Positions 41,420 through 50,799 of a DNA stretch of 64,000 nucleotides are shown piece by piece (within the stretch, counting starts at the first letter, position 1; each line of letters begins with the position of its first letter). A program made the translations under genes and the position numbers. A model generated the notes under the pieces. It ran no database searches. It was not told the DNA's origin and was given only the letters and a program-made list of their open reading frames with translations. The DNA lies in contig CAYPOT010000009.1 of assembly GCA_964412455.1 (NCBI GenBank), forward strand, positions 1 to 64,000, given 5' to 3'. The DNA comes from JAAXXJ01 sp964412455. Its GTDB lineage: Bacteria; Nitrospirota; UBA9217.

Positions 41420-42463
41420 TCACTGCTCCTCTCCCCGGACGCTTGCGATCACCTCGGGGACCGTGATGCCGGCAAGACAGGCCTCGCCGCAGCGTCCGCA
41501 GCCCACGCAGAGGGACTCTTCATAGGCCTCGACGAACCCGCGGTGCTTGTGATAATAGCGGTACTTGAGCCGGGAACTGCGCTCCGGCCGGAAATTGTGG
41601 CCCCCGGCCACCTCGGCGAAGTCCACGACGTTGCAGGAATAGAGCGTTTTGGTCTTCCGCGCCGTTTTCAGGTCCGAGGCCACGGTCTCTTCGACGCCGT
41701 AGCAATAGCAGGTGGGGCAGACGTTGGCGCAGGTCCCGCAGCCCAGGCACTTGTCGCCCCACTGCTTCCAGACCGGGGACTGGAACTCCATGTCCAGGAT
41801 CTTGGTGAGGTCCGTGGTGTCCACGTGCGTCGTGAACAGCTTGTTCTTCTCCGCCACGGTCCTCATGTACTGCAGGTGGTCCGCTTCTTTCGGCGTTTCC
41901 GTTTTCAGGTCCTTGCTGATCGCGTAGGCCTCGGCTGACAGGATCTCGATGAAATATTTGTCGCCCATATCAGTGAGGAAGAGGTCGAACCCGTGGAGCA
42001 CGGTGTCGGCGCCCATGGAACGGCAGAAGCAGAAGGGCTGGGGCCGGCAGTCCATGCCGATGATGAACATGTTCTTCCGCTTGGCGGCATAGTAGGGCAT
42101 GGGATAGACGGAGCCCATCAGCACCTTGTCGAGCTTGTTGAGGGCGTTGATGTCGCAGGCATGAAGACCGAAGAACACATAGGGCCGGTCGATATGATAG
42201 TCTCTGTCCTTGGTCCAGTCCCTGCCGGAGATCTTGAAGGTCGCGAGGTCCTCGCGGAAGGGGAGGAAGTACCGTTTCGCGGGAAGCCTGGTCGCGGTGT
42301 AGCCCAGGTCGAGTTTCCGGTAGTCCGCGACCTGCTCGAAGGCGTAAAGGGGCGCGCCGTTCCGGTCCACGCCTGTCCGCACCGGCCCGACGACCGGGTT
42401 CTTTTCGGCGAGCAGGTCAAAGAGGGCTTTCATCTCTGTTTTTTCTGCAATGCGGAACAACAT
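41420..42463 (-). CDS. hydB: Hydrogenase iron-sulfur beta subunit
   Basis: The beta subunit of the group 3b/sulfhydrogenase complex, 347 residues, carrying two C-terminal [4Fe-4S] motifs: CLGCGTCANVCPTCYC and CVGCGRCGEACLAGI. The middle has YFFGL-like YVFFGLHACDINALN. Relatives are annotated as sulfhydrogenase beta or 4Fe-4S dicluster proteins. I set the start at ATG 42463, which has acaagga eight bases upstream and gives MLFRIAEKTEM; the longer frame adds 39 residues lacking family similarity. It is first in the hydrogenase operon. Confidence 0.9.
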   Translation of the reverse strand: MLFRIAEKTEMKALFDLLAEKNPVVGPVRTGVDRNGAPLYAFEQVADYRKLDLGYTATRLPAKRYFLPFREDLATFKISGRDWTKDRDYHIDRPYVFFGLHACDINALNKLDKVLMGSVYPMPYYAAKRKNMFIIGMDCRPQPFCFCRSMGADTVLHGFDLFLTDMGDKYFIEILSAEAYAISKDLKTETPKEADHLQYMRTVAEKNKLFTTHVDTTDLTKILDMEFQSPVWKQWGDKCLGCGTCANVCPTCYCYGVEETVASDLKTARKTKTLYSCNVVDFAEVAGGHNFRPERSSRLKYRYYHKHRGFVEAYEESLCVGCGRCGEACLAGITVPEVIASVRGEEQ

Positions 42464-42784
42464 GGCCGGTGTCCTTGTGTCGCTGTGACGATGGAGATGG
42501 TCCGGAATGACTGTATTGACCTGACCCGGACAAGCCGGAACCAAATATGCCACGAAGTCGCTAAGGCACAAAGAATGCAAAATCTATTAGCCGCAAAGAG
42601 GCACAAAAAGCACAAAAAAGCCCATTCCTATTTTTGCGTCTCTTGCGCTTTTTTGCGGCAAAGATTCTTGCCCTTTTGACTAGAATTTGATTCCTTAGTT
42701 CCTAAGTATAGCACAGGCAGGCAGGGGGATGCCGGTGATGGTTGCAGGATCATGATTTCAAGGGAAGGATGACGGCGGCAGCGG
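42464..42784. other. Spacer with repeat, upstream of hyd operon
   Basis: The 321 bases hold a family D-like inverted repeat (about 42552-42669: ccacgaagtcgctaaggc and gccgcaaagaggcac on the left, gcgctttttt-gcggcaaag on the right). The rest must contain the hyd promoter, but I see no clear consensus boxes. No gene. Confidence 0.55.
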
Positions 42785-44734
42785 TCAGGACAGGCTCTGG
42801 ACGAGATCGTAGAGGACCGGATAATCTCCGCGCGCGTTTCCGGTCTCCGACCGGAGCAGCCGGAGCGCCTCGGGAACGTACTTCAGGAAGTACTTCTTGC
42901 CCTTCTCGACAGAAAGGAACCCGTAGGCGCCGAGGGCCTGCATGTGGCGCTGGAGGCGGCAGGGGAGGAGCGTGTCAAGGAACGCGATCTCATCGAACTC
43001 CCGGGCCTCCTTGTTCATCCCCTCAATATAGTGCGCGACCAGCCGTTCACGCATGGTGTCGTCAAGCCGGTGGTAGGGGTCCCAGAGGATGGACGCGATA
43101 TCGTAGGCAGGCGGGGCCATGCGCGCGCCCTGGAAATCGATAACATGAGGAGCGCCCCGCCGGACCATGATGTTCTGGCTCTGGAAGTCGCGATGAATGA
43201 TCACCGGCAGGAAGGAATTGACGGTCTTCGCGAGAAGGTGGAGTTCCTCGTCCAGGGCCTTGCGATCGGAGATCTTCGCTTTTCGCAGACCCGTGACGAA
43301 CCGTTCAAGAAAATAGGACGTCTCCCATCTCAGGTGGTCGTAGTCGAATATTCGCGACGCCAGGATCGGGCAGTCGACCACATGTTCCGAGGCCCGGCTG
43401 TGGAGCTTGACCAGGATGTCGAGAACGCGGCGATACAGTGCCTCGACCACCTCGGCATCGTGAGGAAATCTGAGGTAGGAGTGCAGGGAAAGGTCGCCGA
43501 GGTCCTCGAAGAGCGCCCGCCTGCCCGGCTCATCCGTTCCGAGCAGCTGCGGGACCGGGATCCCCTGGGCATGGAAGAACTTGGCGTAAAGGAGATGGCG
43601 CTCATAGTCGGGGTCGTCGCGTTTGCACTCCATCATGACCGCCGTCATTTCGCCTTTCAGCACGCGGAAATACCGGCGGTCCGAACCGCCGAGGCCGATG
43701 AGGACCGCTTTCGCGATGCTTCCCTTTCCCGCAGCCGGCGCTTCGAAGAAGGAGAAAAGGGGGCCTGCGAGGCCGACGTCCTTTCTCATCGCCGCCTGCG
43801 TCGATGGCTGCATCTCGACCTCCGTGAGCGGGAGCTCATAGCCGGGCCCGATGATGCAGTTCTCGTGGGCGCCCGTGACCTCCGCGCCCGGCATGACGAC
43901 GCAGTTCCGGAGGCGGCTGCCGCCCCGTACGGAACTGTTCTGTTCGATCACGGCATAGCCGTCCACGTCGATCTCGCCGACCCGCGCCGAGTGGGAGCAA
44001 AAGACCGTTTCACCGATCATCCCGAGCGTGTCAAGGACGGCGGCGGTGTAGCTCGCGGGCGTGCCGATATCGCTCCAGTAGGAGCCGGTGAAGTCCAGGG
44101 TCTTCACCTTGTAGCCGGCCTTCGACGCTGCGATCCATGCTTCCGTGGCGTGGGAGACACCGGGTGACAGGAACCGGAGGATGTCGGGCGAATAGACCGC
44201 GACGCCGGTGTAGGCGACCTTCCTCGCGATGCGCGCCGGATCGGGCCGCGAGGCGCCGGGATTCTCCACGTCGATCACGCAGTCATTATCGTCGATGACG
44301 ACATTGCTCAGGTCGGGATGCCGGTGGGTCACGAGCGTGGCGATGTTGCCCGAGGCGAAATGGTCCTCCACGAGCTTGTTGAACGAGATGTCCAGCAGGA
44401 TGTCCGCGTTATGGACGATAAAATGTCCGCCGGCGAGAAATGATTCGGCGTTCTTGAGCGCGCCGCCGGTGCCCAGAATGGTATTTTCCTGAAAGAACGT
44501 GACCTGATCCGCATAGGGCGAGCCCTGGAACCATTCGCGGATCATCTCCGGCTTGTGATGGAGGTTGACGCCGATCTGCCCCTCGCAGATGGAGGTGAGC
44601 TTTCCGAGGATTATCCCGATGAGGGGCCTGCCGAGAAGCGGCAGCAGCGGCTTCGGGATGTGGTTCGTGACCGGCCTGAGCCGTTCGCCGAGGCCGGCCG
44701 CGGGGAGGAATATGTTAAGAGGTATTTTCGGCAT
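42785..44734 (-). CDS. MurU-AmgK-like fused nucleotidyltransferase and sugar kinase
   Basis: A 649-residue fusion. The N-terminal part (about 1-320) is a sugar-1-phosphate nucleotidyltransferase with LPAAGLGERLRPVTNHIPKP and a left-handed-helix tail (VRGGSRLRNCVVMPGAEV). The C-terminal part (about 325-649) is an aminoglycoside-phosphotransferase-type kinase with IIHRDFQSQNIMV and VIDFQGARMAPPAYD. The pair matches MurU and AmgK of the MurNAc recycling route (MurNAc to MurNAc-1-P to UDP-MurNAc), here in one chain. The NamZ-type muramidase gene upstream on the same strand supports this reading. Another sugar specificity remains possible. Confidence 0.82.
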   Translation of the reverse strand: MPKIPLNIFLPAAGLGERLRPVTNHIPKPLLPLLGRPLIGIILGKLTSICEGQIGVNLHHKPEMIREWFQGSPYADQVTFFQENTILGTGGALKNAESFLAGGHFIVHNADILLDISFNKLVEDHFASGNIATLVTHRHPDLSNVVIDDNDCVIDVENPGASRPDPARIARKVAYTGVAVYSPDILRFLSPGVSHATEAWIAASKAGYKVKTLDFTGSYWSDIGTPASYTAAVLDTLGMIGETVFCSHSARVGEIDVDGYAVIEQNSSVRGGSRLRNCVVMPGAEVTGAHENCIIGPGYELPLTEVEMQPSTQAAMRKDVGLAGPLFSFFEAPAAGKGSIAKAVLIGLGGSDRRYFRVLKGEMTAVMMECKRDDPDYERHLLYAKFFHAQGIPVPQLLGTDEPGRRALFEDLGDLSLHSYLRFPHDAEVVEALYRRVLDILVKLHSRASEHVVDCPILASRIFDYDHLRWETSYFLERFVTGLRKAKISDRKALDEELHLLAKTVNSFLPVIIHRDFQSQNIMVRRGAPHVIDFQGARMAPPAYDIASILWDPYHRLDDTMRERLVAHYIEGMNKEAREFDEIAFLDTLLPCRLQRHMQALGAYGFLSVEKGKKYFLKYVPEALRLLRSETGNARGDYPVLYDLVQSLS

Positions 44735-44850
44735 AGGTCTTTACTTCAGGAGACAGGAGCCAGGAGTCAGGAGTCCAGAAGAAAAGCGGGTACCGGCCTT
44801 CCTCCTGCATTCAGAATCTCGATTACGTATGATTGTTCAGTAAAAAAAGT

Positions 44851-44931
44851 CGTCATACCCGCGAAAGCGGGTATCCAGGGAGCAAGAATATGCTAGAGAA
44901 TACTGGATTCCCGTTTACACGGGAATGACGG
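44851..44931. repeat. REP-like repeat, family E copy 3
   Basis: Two hairpins, cgtcatacccgcgaaagcgg with gtatccagg, and ggattcccgtttacacggg with aatgacg. It is the same layout as 134-203 and 62285-62363. It sits between the MurU-AmgK and NamZ genes; the neighbouring bases 44745-44810 contain short tandem ggagtcagga-like words. Confidence 0.8.
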
Positions 44932-44965
44932 AATATACAAGAAGTCGACTTTTTTTGCGAGTTCA

Positions 44966-46150
44966 TCACGTATACAATAAGTATTTTTTCCTGATCTTCT
45001 CGAACTCCTTCAGCTCGTCCTTCCACCACACTTCCATGTCCCTGATGTCCTTCCAGGATTCGATGTCCGTCCGGAGCTGCCCGCTGCCGGCAAGGATATC
45101 GATCGGCATCTTTATCTCTTCATATTCATAGGGAGGTTGTTTCCAGGCGAAGTCCCTCGGCCAGGTATTATGGACCGCCTTCAGGATGGCAACGCCGGTC
45201 TTGAAGGGCTTGAACTTTTCCCGGTCCGTTACGTGGATCTGGGCGCCGCCGCAGAGGATGCCTGTGTGCTTCTGAAAGGTCGGCTCGAAAAAAAGCGGAC
45301 GGAACATCACGCCGGGAAGCTTGAACTCCCGGAGCTGGTCCACAAGGGTCTGCGGGTGGATGAAGGGAGCGCCGAAGATCTCGAAGGGGCGCGTCGTGCC
45401 GCGACCTTCGGACAGGTTCGTTCCCTCCAGGAGGCACATCCCGGGATAGACGAGCGCCGCGTCCAACGTCGGCATGTTGGGCGAAGGCATGACCCAGGGG
45501 AGCAGGGTCTGGTCGAACCATGACTTCCGCTTCCAGCCCTGCATGGGGACCACGCGGTAGTGGATGCCGGGATGGAAGGTGTCCTCAAGGTAATGACCGA
45601 TCTCCCCGATGGTCATGCCGTGCCGGACGGGGAGCGGTCTGAGGCCGACAAAGGAATGGTAGCCCTGCCGCAGGACCGGTCCTTCGGTGATATGCCCGCC
45701 GATGGGGTTCGGCCGATCCAGAACAACGACCGTTTTCCCCGCCTCGCGGCAGGCCTGCATGCAGAGGTCGAGGGTCCAGATGAAGGTGTAATAGCGGGTG
45801 CCCACGTCCTGGAGGTCGATGGCCAGGACGTCGATGTTCTCGAGCATGGCGGCAGTTGGTTTGCGTACGGACCCATAAAGGCTGGCGACCGGCAGGTCCG
45901 TGGCCGTATCGCGGAAGCCCTCCCATTCGACCATATTGTCCTGGGTCTGGCCGTAGATCCCGTGCTGCGGGCCGAAGAGTGCGGCGAGCCGGAACTTCTT
46001 CGAGCGGCGGAAAACGTCCACTGCGTGCCCGATCTTCCGGTCCACACTGGCGGGATGCGCCACGAGACCGACGCGCGCGCCTTTCAGGTCCCTGGGCCAG
46101 AGCTTCTCGACGAGGTCGAGGCCGGTGAGTGTTGCTTTCTTGACGGCCAT
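44966..46150 (-). CDS. DUF1343 / NamZ-type exo-N-acetylmuramidase
   Basis: A 394-residue DUF1343 protein, the family of NamZ exo-beta-N-acetylmuramidases (GH171) that release MurNAc from peptidoglycan fragments. Family signatures are GLVAHPASVD, LFGPQHGIYG, DLQDVGTRYYTF, VLDRPNPIGG, GMTIGE, and LLEGTNLSEGRGTTRPFE. There is no obvious signal peptide in the chosen start, so either it works in the cytoplasm on imported fragments or the true start is upstream. It lies ahead of the MurU-AmgK fusion on the same strand, forming a salvage unit. Confidence 0.88.
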   Translation of the reverse strand: MAVKKATLTGLDLVEKLWPRDLKGARVGLVAHPASVDRKIGHAVDVFRRSKKFRLAALFGPQHGIYGQTQDNMVEWEGFRDTATDLPVASLYGSVRKPTAAMLENIDVLAIDLQDVGTRYYTFIWTLDLCMQACREAGKTVVVLDRPNPIGGHITEGPVLRQGYHSFVGLRPLPVRHGMTIGEIGHYLEDTFHPGIHYRVVPMQGWKRKSWFDQTLLPWVMPSPNMPTLDAALVYPGMCLLEGTNLSEGRGTTRPFEIFGAPFIHPQTLVDQLREFKLPGVMFRPLFFEPTFQKHTGILCGGAQIHVTDREKFKPFKTGVAILKAVHNTWPRDFAWKQPPYEYEEIKMPIDILAGSGQLRTDIESWKDIRDMEVWWKDELKEFEKIRKKYLLYT

Positions 46151-46204
46151 GAGCGGATTATAGGTTGGATCAGTCCGGATGGCAACAGAAATTTCCCCGC
46201 CCGG

Positions 46205-46233
46205 TTGAAAAAAGCGGAAGTATCCTCTATAAT
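46205..46233 (+). promoter_or_regulatory. Sigma-70 promoter placing start at the ATG
   Basis: TTGAAA at 46205-46210 and TATAAT at 46228-46233, with 17 bases between. Transcription would start about 46240, at or next to the ATG of the following gene, which suggests a leaderless message. Confidence 0.75.
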
Positions 46234-46239
46234 GCCGCC

Positions 46240-46446
46240 ATGATATACAAGGTTGTGGAGACGTGCACCGTCACGGACGTCGAGATCGAACGCATTCTGA
46301 ACGAGTGGACCGGGCGGGGGTACTCGTTCGCCAGCATTCAATTCGTCAGCACCGAGGCTTCGCGCAGGCCGGGGATGGCCTTTGTCTTCTTCACGCAACG
46401 GGAAGAGGGCGATCCCGCGGGCACGGCAGGGAGGACGGCCACGTGA
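46240..46446 (+). CDS. Small DUF4177-like protein
   Basis: A 68-residue protein starting MIYKVVETCTVTDVEIERIL, with WTGRGYSFASIQFVS and MAFVFFTQ. It has the beta-alpha-beta pattern of DUF4177-like proteins, whose function is unknown. No Shine-Dalgarno precedes it, and the promoter lies so close that the mRNA is probably leaderless. It diverges from the namZ gene. Confidence 0.68.
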   Translation: MIYKVVETCTVTDVEIERILNEWTGRGYSFASIQFVSTEASRRPGMAFVFFTQREEGDPAGTAGRTAT

Positions 46447-46626
46447 CCGTTCACCCTGTTCTCACTGCGTTTTGACAGGACATGCGGCACCTTCCTCTTG
46501 CCAAGAGCGGGGGAAGTATCGTATACTGTGCATGCCTTGTTTCTCCCTTCTCCGTTCAGGGAGCATCTCGCACAGGGACGTAATTTCGCCCGCGCCGGTA
46601 TGGCGGAAGTAAAGGACATCTTATCT

Positions 46627-47286
46627 ATGAAACGAAGTACGATCGCTCTCGCTCTTATCTTGTCGCTGCTGTCCCTTGCCGCCGTGGGCTTCAATGGCTG
46701 CGGGAAAGGGAACACCATCACCTCGATCACCGTGACGCCGGCAGCGCCGTTCATTGTCAAGGACACGGCGCTGCAGCTTTCCGTTACCGCTCATTTCTCC
46801 GACGGGATGACTTTGTCCTCGTGGACCCAGGTAACATGGCAATCATCGGACACCGCTGTCGCGACCGTCAGCGGCGCCGGGCTTGTCACCGCGGGTACAG
46901 CTACAACAGGTACGGTCGTTATCACGGCGATCGATAAAGCCCACCCGGAGATCACGGCCAGCGTTACTGCCACCATTGTTGATCTTACTTCTATAGAAAT
47001 AAAGCCATTGAGTGCGGATGCATTCATCAGCGCCGGGACATCAACGCAATTTACCGCAACGGGGACGTACTCAGCCGGGACTACCGGGCCGTCAAACCTG
47101 ACGGAGTTGGTCTCCTGGGCTTCGTCGAGCACCAATATCGCGGTGATCAGCAATGTTACGGAATCGAAGGGGATCGCCACTGCAGGAACAACGACAGGAA
47201 CAACGACGATCACGGCAAAAGTTTTGGCGACAAGCATAACGGGAACACCCATAATAGGAACCGAGACATTGACAGTCGTTCCCTAG
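46627..47286 (+). CDS. Ig-like (BIG2) domain lipoprotein
   Basis: A 219-residue secreted protein. The signal sequence LALILSLLSLAAVGFNGC ends in a lipobox cysteine near residue 23. Two bacterial Ig-like (BIG2) domains follow: SITVTPAAPFIVKDTALQLS...WQSSDTAVATVS and EIKPLSADAFISAGTSTQFT...WASSSTNIAVIS. It is probably attached to the outer membrane. The ATG at 46627 has aaagga 13 bases upstream; the longer frame lacks meaning. Confidence 0.8.
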   Translation: MKRSTIALALILSLLSLAAVGFNGCGKGNTITSITVTPAAPFIVKDTALQLSVTAHFSDGMTLSSWTQVTWQSSDTAVATVSGAGLVTAGTATTGTVVITAIDKAHPEITASVTATIVDLTSIEIKPLSADAFISAGTSTQFTATGTYSAGTTGPSNLTELVSWASSSTNIAVISNVTESKGIATAGTTTGTTTITAKVLATSITGTPIIGTETLTVVP

Positions 47287-47312
47287 GAGCGTTCCGCTGC
47301 GGCAGGTGATCC

Positions 47313-47993
47313 ATGAACGTCCTCATCATCCAGAACGTGACGTCCGAGGGTCCCGGCACCATCGCGGACCACCTACATACGACGAATACTCCCTTTACCT
47401 GCATCGACCTCGAACAAGGTCAATCCCTCCCGCCTATCGACGCATTCACCCACCTCACTATCATGGGCGGTCCCATGGCGGTCTATGAGATGGACCGCAC
47501 GCCCTACCTCAAGGACGAGGCTGCTTTCATCGAGAAGGCGATCAAAGCGGGCACGCATGTGCTCGGCGTCTGCCTGGGAGCGCAGCTGCTCGCCCATGTC
47601 CTCGGCGCCCGCGTCTATCCCGGCGGCACGCAAGAGGTCGGCTGGGGAGAGGTGACGCTCACCGGCGAGGGCATGGGGGACCGGTGCATGCGGTACCTCG
47701 CTGTTGACGGAAGGAATATCTCGCAGGTCTTCCAGTGGCATGGTGACACCTTCGACCTGCCCGAGGGCGCGGTGAGGCTCGCGTCATCGGACGTCTATCC
47801 AAACCAGGCATTTCGTTATGGCGACCGCGTCTACGCGCTCCAGTTCCACATCGAGGTCACGCCGGCTATCGTGAGCGGCTGGCTCAGGAATGAACAAGGG
47901 ATCGATCTTCCCGTGATCGACAAACGGTCGCAGGAGATCTACGGCCCTTATCGCGAACGGGCAGAGGGTTTTTACAAGAGTTTTTTCCAGTAG
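47313..47993 (+). CDS. Class I glutamine amidotransferase (GMP synthase-like)
   Basis: A 226-residue stand-alone class I glutamine amidotransferase. The nucleophile Cys is in VLGVCLGAQLLAHVLG (about residue 87), and the catalytic His-Glu pair is in ALQFHIEVTP (about 174-176). The oxyanion strand MGGPMAVYE is near residue 50. Related proteins transfer amide nitrogen or hydrolyse gamma-glutamyl compounds. The acceptor is not evident from the neighbours. Confidence 0.85.
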   Translation: MNVLIIQNVTSEGPGTIADHLHTTNTPFTCIDLEQGQSLPPIDAFTHLTIMGGPMAVYEMDRTPYLKDEAAFIEKAIKAGTHVLGVCLGAQLLAHVLGARVYPGGTQEVGWGEVTLTGEGMGDRCMRYLAVDGRNISQVFQWHGDTFDLPEGAVRLASSDVYPNQAFRYGDRVYALQFHIEVTPAIVSGWLRNEQGIDLPVIDKRSQEIYGPYRERAEGFYKSFFQ

Positions 47994-48068
47994 ACCGCCT
48001 GCGCGCAATTCCCTGTCCGTCATCGCGCCGATTGCATTCACACTATTATTTGGCGGATATTGTTTTGT

Positions 48069-48097
48069 TTGACAGCGCCGGGATTAGTTGCTATACT
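48069..48097 (+). promoter_or_regulatory. Sigma-70 promoter for the large lipoprotein gene
   Basis: TTGACA at 48069-48074 and TATACT at 48092-48097, with 17 bases between, 59 bases before the lipoprotein start. Confidence 0.82.
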
Positions 48098-48155
48098 TTT
48101 AAAACCGTTAAGGGATTATCGGTGAGACCAATTCGGCGATCATAAGGAGGAGAAG

Positions 48156-50744
48156 ATGAAAAGCATCAAATGGCTCTTTGCAGGTGTGCTGCTTCTGGGT
48201 ATTTCGTTCGTCCTTGCGGCATGCGGAGGAGGCGGAGGTGGAGGAAGCGCCCCACCGGCGACGTACACCATTTCGGGCGTGGTAAGCGGCGCCACCACGA
48301 CGGGGGTGACGATCAACCTGACCGGCGCGTCAACGGCGACTACGACCACCGCTACGGACGGGAGCTACAGTTTCACGGGGCTCGCGAACGGTAGTTATAC
48401 GGTGACACCATCCAAGTCCTTGTTTACCTTCAATCCAACAAGTTTGGCTGTAAGCGTGAGCGGTGCGAACGTGACCGGCAGGAACTTTACGGCCATATCC
48501 AACCCAACTGGTATAACCTACAGCATTTCCGGTACGGTAAGCGGGGCCAGCGGTGTGACGATCAACCTGAGCGGCGACAACACCGGATCCGTGGTAACGG
48601 GCGGGACATACACTTTCTCCGGCCTTGTGGCAGGGAGCTACACGGTGACACCTTCCCTCTCCGGTTATACATTCAGCCCCACAAATAGAGCCATAACGTT
48701 GTCAGCGGATTCAACGGCGAATGATTTCGTTGCGATGGCGATACCGGTGGCCTACAGCATCTCCGGCAATGTCAGCGGCACAACGGGCGTGACAATCACT
48801 GTGACCGGCGGCACGGCCAATACGGGCGCCATCACTGACGGTTCTGGCAACTACACCGTCACGGGCCTCTATGACGGAAACTACACGGTCACGCCGTCCA
48901 AGACGGGATTTACGTTCAACCCAATTAGTACCGCCGTACCCATTAGCGGTGCGAACGTGACCGGCAAGAACTTTACGGCTACGGCCAATACCGCGCCCAC
49001 CTACACCCTTTCCGGCGCGGTAAGCGGTCCTTATTTCGAGGGCGTGACGATCACGATGACCGGTGACGGGACCGGGACGACGACCACCAACGCGAGCGGA
49101 AATTACAGCTTTGCGAACCTGCCGGCGGGGACGTATACCCTTACCCCGTCTCTGGCGGGCTACACCTACAGCCCTGCCGCTCCGGCGGTTGCTGTCAGCG
49201 CAAACACGGTACAGAACTTCACTGCTTCGTCAGCGGTAGTTTCCTATAGCATCTCCGGCACGGTGAGCGAGACCACCGCGAAGACCGGCCGTATCTATAT
49301 CCAGGCGTACTGGAGCACCTGCCCGGATTGCGGTCCCGTCGCGGGAACGAGCCTTGCCTCCGCGGGGACGTACACGATCAGAGGCCTCCAGTCCGGAGAC
49401 TATGTGGTGGTTGCGGGAATGGATTATATGGACACGGGAGCAATAAATGCCACTAACCCGGCTGGGGGTCCGGTTGCGGCTACTATTGCATCGGCCAATC
49501 TTGCCGGTGTCAACATTACTGTCGCCGACCGGACGCTCCCTGCGCCGGTAACCCCGACCGGGCTGATGATCTTTCCGTCAAGCGGCGCGGCATTTGTTGT
49601 CTGGGATACGCCTTGGAATGCTAACTACGAAGAGATCGCTACATCGTATAAGATTTACTGGGGCACGGACACTGCCGCATCGAACGGCGGTACCATAACC
49701 GTCGCCGCGCGTGACGATGCCCACTATCTCCAGGCCGGCCTCACCAACGGTGCCATGTATTACAAGATAACCGCGCTGGTGGACGCCACGGAAAGCACGG
49801 CGTCTACGGTAGTAGCGGTGACCATCGGCGCCACGACCGGAGCCAACACCGTGTCCGGCACGGTCACTTTCCCCGGAACGGCCACGGGACCGATGGTGGT
49901 CGGCGTATACAGCGATACCATCGGTATTTATTTCACCACCATCGCGAGTCCCGTGAGCCCCCAGTCGTACAGCGTTGCCGGGGTCACTGACGGGAGCTAC
50001 GATGTTTTCGCCGTCATTGACATGAACAGCAACGGAGTGTTTGGCAGCGGGGATATAGGCAGCACGGAGGACAATCCGGTTACGGTGAGCGGCAACACCA
50101 ACACAACGAAGAACCTCACCCTCTCCTCGGCCAGCGCGAGCGCCAAAGTCACCACGGACCACCAGTTCGATGGGACGAACCACAACTACCAGGTCCAGTC
50201 CGAAGTGGAGGATGGGGTCAAACGCGCTGTTGCCGTGACGCTGGTCTCGGGTCTGAACGTGGCCGTGCCGTCCGACATGGGCAAGGAATGGAACTTCCAG
50301 ATGAATCAGTGGCTTGGCGCCACAAGCCCGACCGTGGGGGATAGCTATGTATTCAAGGTGACCTACTCCGACGCGACCACTGAGACCCTATCGGGCAGCG
50401 TGACCGCGGTGCTCGGAACGACTGCTATGGCGCAGAACCTGGCAGCCGTGACAGATGGGACGGGTGGCAGCAGCGCTTCGGTTCCGTTGTTCACCTGGGC
50501 CGCGCCCGCATCTCCCCCGGCGACCTACACTTATAGAGTGAATCTCTATGGCAATGACGCTAACTGGTGGTACCCGCAGGATAACGGTCTGCCGAGCACG
50601 ACGACTCCGCTTCAAGTGCTGTATAATGCGGATGGCCGGGCTTCCAAAGCAAGCCTGACGCAGGGGACCACGTACACCTGGCAAGTTAAAGTTCAAGACG
50701 CCGCTAGGAATAGCGCGACGCGTCAAGCCACCTACAGTTATTAG
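48156..50744 (+). CDS. Large modular lipoprotein with CarboxypepD_reg-like repeats
   Basis: An 862-residue secreted protein. The signal peptide ends with LAAC followed by a run of glycines (lipobox Cys about 23). Then come repeated beta-sandwich modules of about 80 residues, each opening with a TYxISGxVSG motif and containing a GSYTVTPS-type turn. They begin near bases 48263, 48518, 48752, 49001, 49240 and 49850. Between the fifth and last is an Fn3-like domain (PVTPTGLMIFPSSGAAFVVW). The C-terminal 200 residues are unrelated to the repeats. It looks like a cell-surface stalk or adhesin. The start has aaggaggagaag and a good promoter; a terminator follows. Confidence 0.85.
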   Translation: MKSIKWLFAGVLLLGISFVLAACGGGGGGGSAPPATYTISGVVSGATTTGVTINLTGASTATTTTATDGSYSFTGLANGSYTVTPSKSLFTFNPTSLAVSVSGANVTGRNFTAISNPTGITYSISGTVSGASGVTINLSGDNTGSVVTGGTYTFSGLVAGSYTVTPSLSGYTFSPTNRAITLSADSTANDFVAMAIPVAYSISGNVSGTTGVTITVTGGTANTGAITDGSGNYTVTGLYDGNYTVTPSKTGFTFNPISTAVPISGANVTGKNFTATANTAPTYTLSGAVSGPYFEGVTITMTGDGTGTTTTNASGNYSFANLPAGTYTLTPSLAGYTYSPAAPAVAVSANTVQNFTASSAVVSYSISGTVSETTAKTGRIYIQAYWSTCPDCGPVAGTSLASAGTYTIRGLQSGDYVVVAGMDYMDTGAINATNPAGGPVAATIASANLAGVNITVADRTLPAPVTPTGLMIFPSSGAAFVVWDTPWNANYEEIATSYKIYWGTDTAASNGGTITVAARDDAHYLQAGLTNGAMYYKITALVDATESTASTVVAVTIGATTGANTVSGTVTFPGTATGPMVVGVYSDTIGIYFTTIASPVSPQSYSVAGVTDGSYDVFAVIDMNSNGVFGSGDIGSTEDNPVTVSGNTNTTKNLTLSSASASAKVTTDHQFDGTNHNYQVQSEVEDGVKRAVAVTLVSGLNVAVPSDMGKEWNFQMNQWLGATSPTVGDSYVFKVTYSDATTETLSGSVTAVLGTTAMAQNLAAVTDGTGGSSASVPLFTWAAPASPPATYTYRVNLYGNDANWWYPQDNGLPSTTTPLQVLYNADGRASKASLTQGTTYTWQVKVQDAARNSATRQATYSY

Positions 50745-50773
50745 CGAATCTGTGATAAAGCCGTAAATATAAA

Positions 50774-50798
50774 AGGGGCCTTCGGGCCCCTTTTTTTT
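50774..50798 (+). terminator. Rho-independent terminator
   Basis: Stem aaggggcc/ggcccctt with a ttcg tetraloop and eight Ts. It ends the modular lipoprotein message. Confidence 0.93.
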
Positions 50799-50799
50799 G

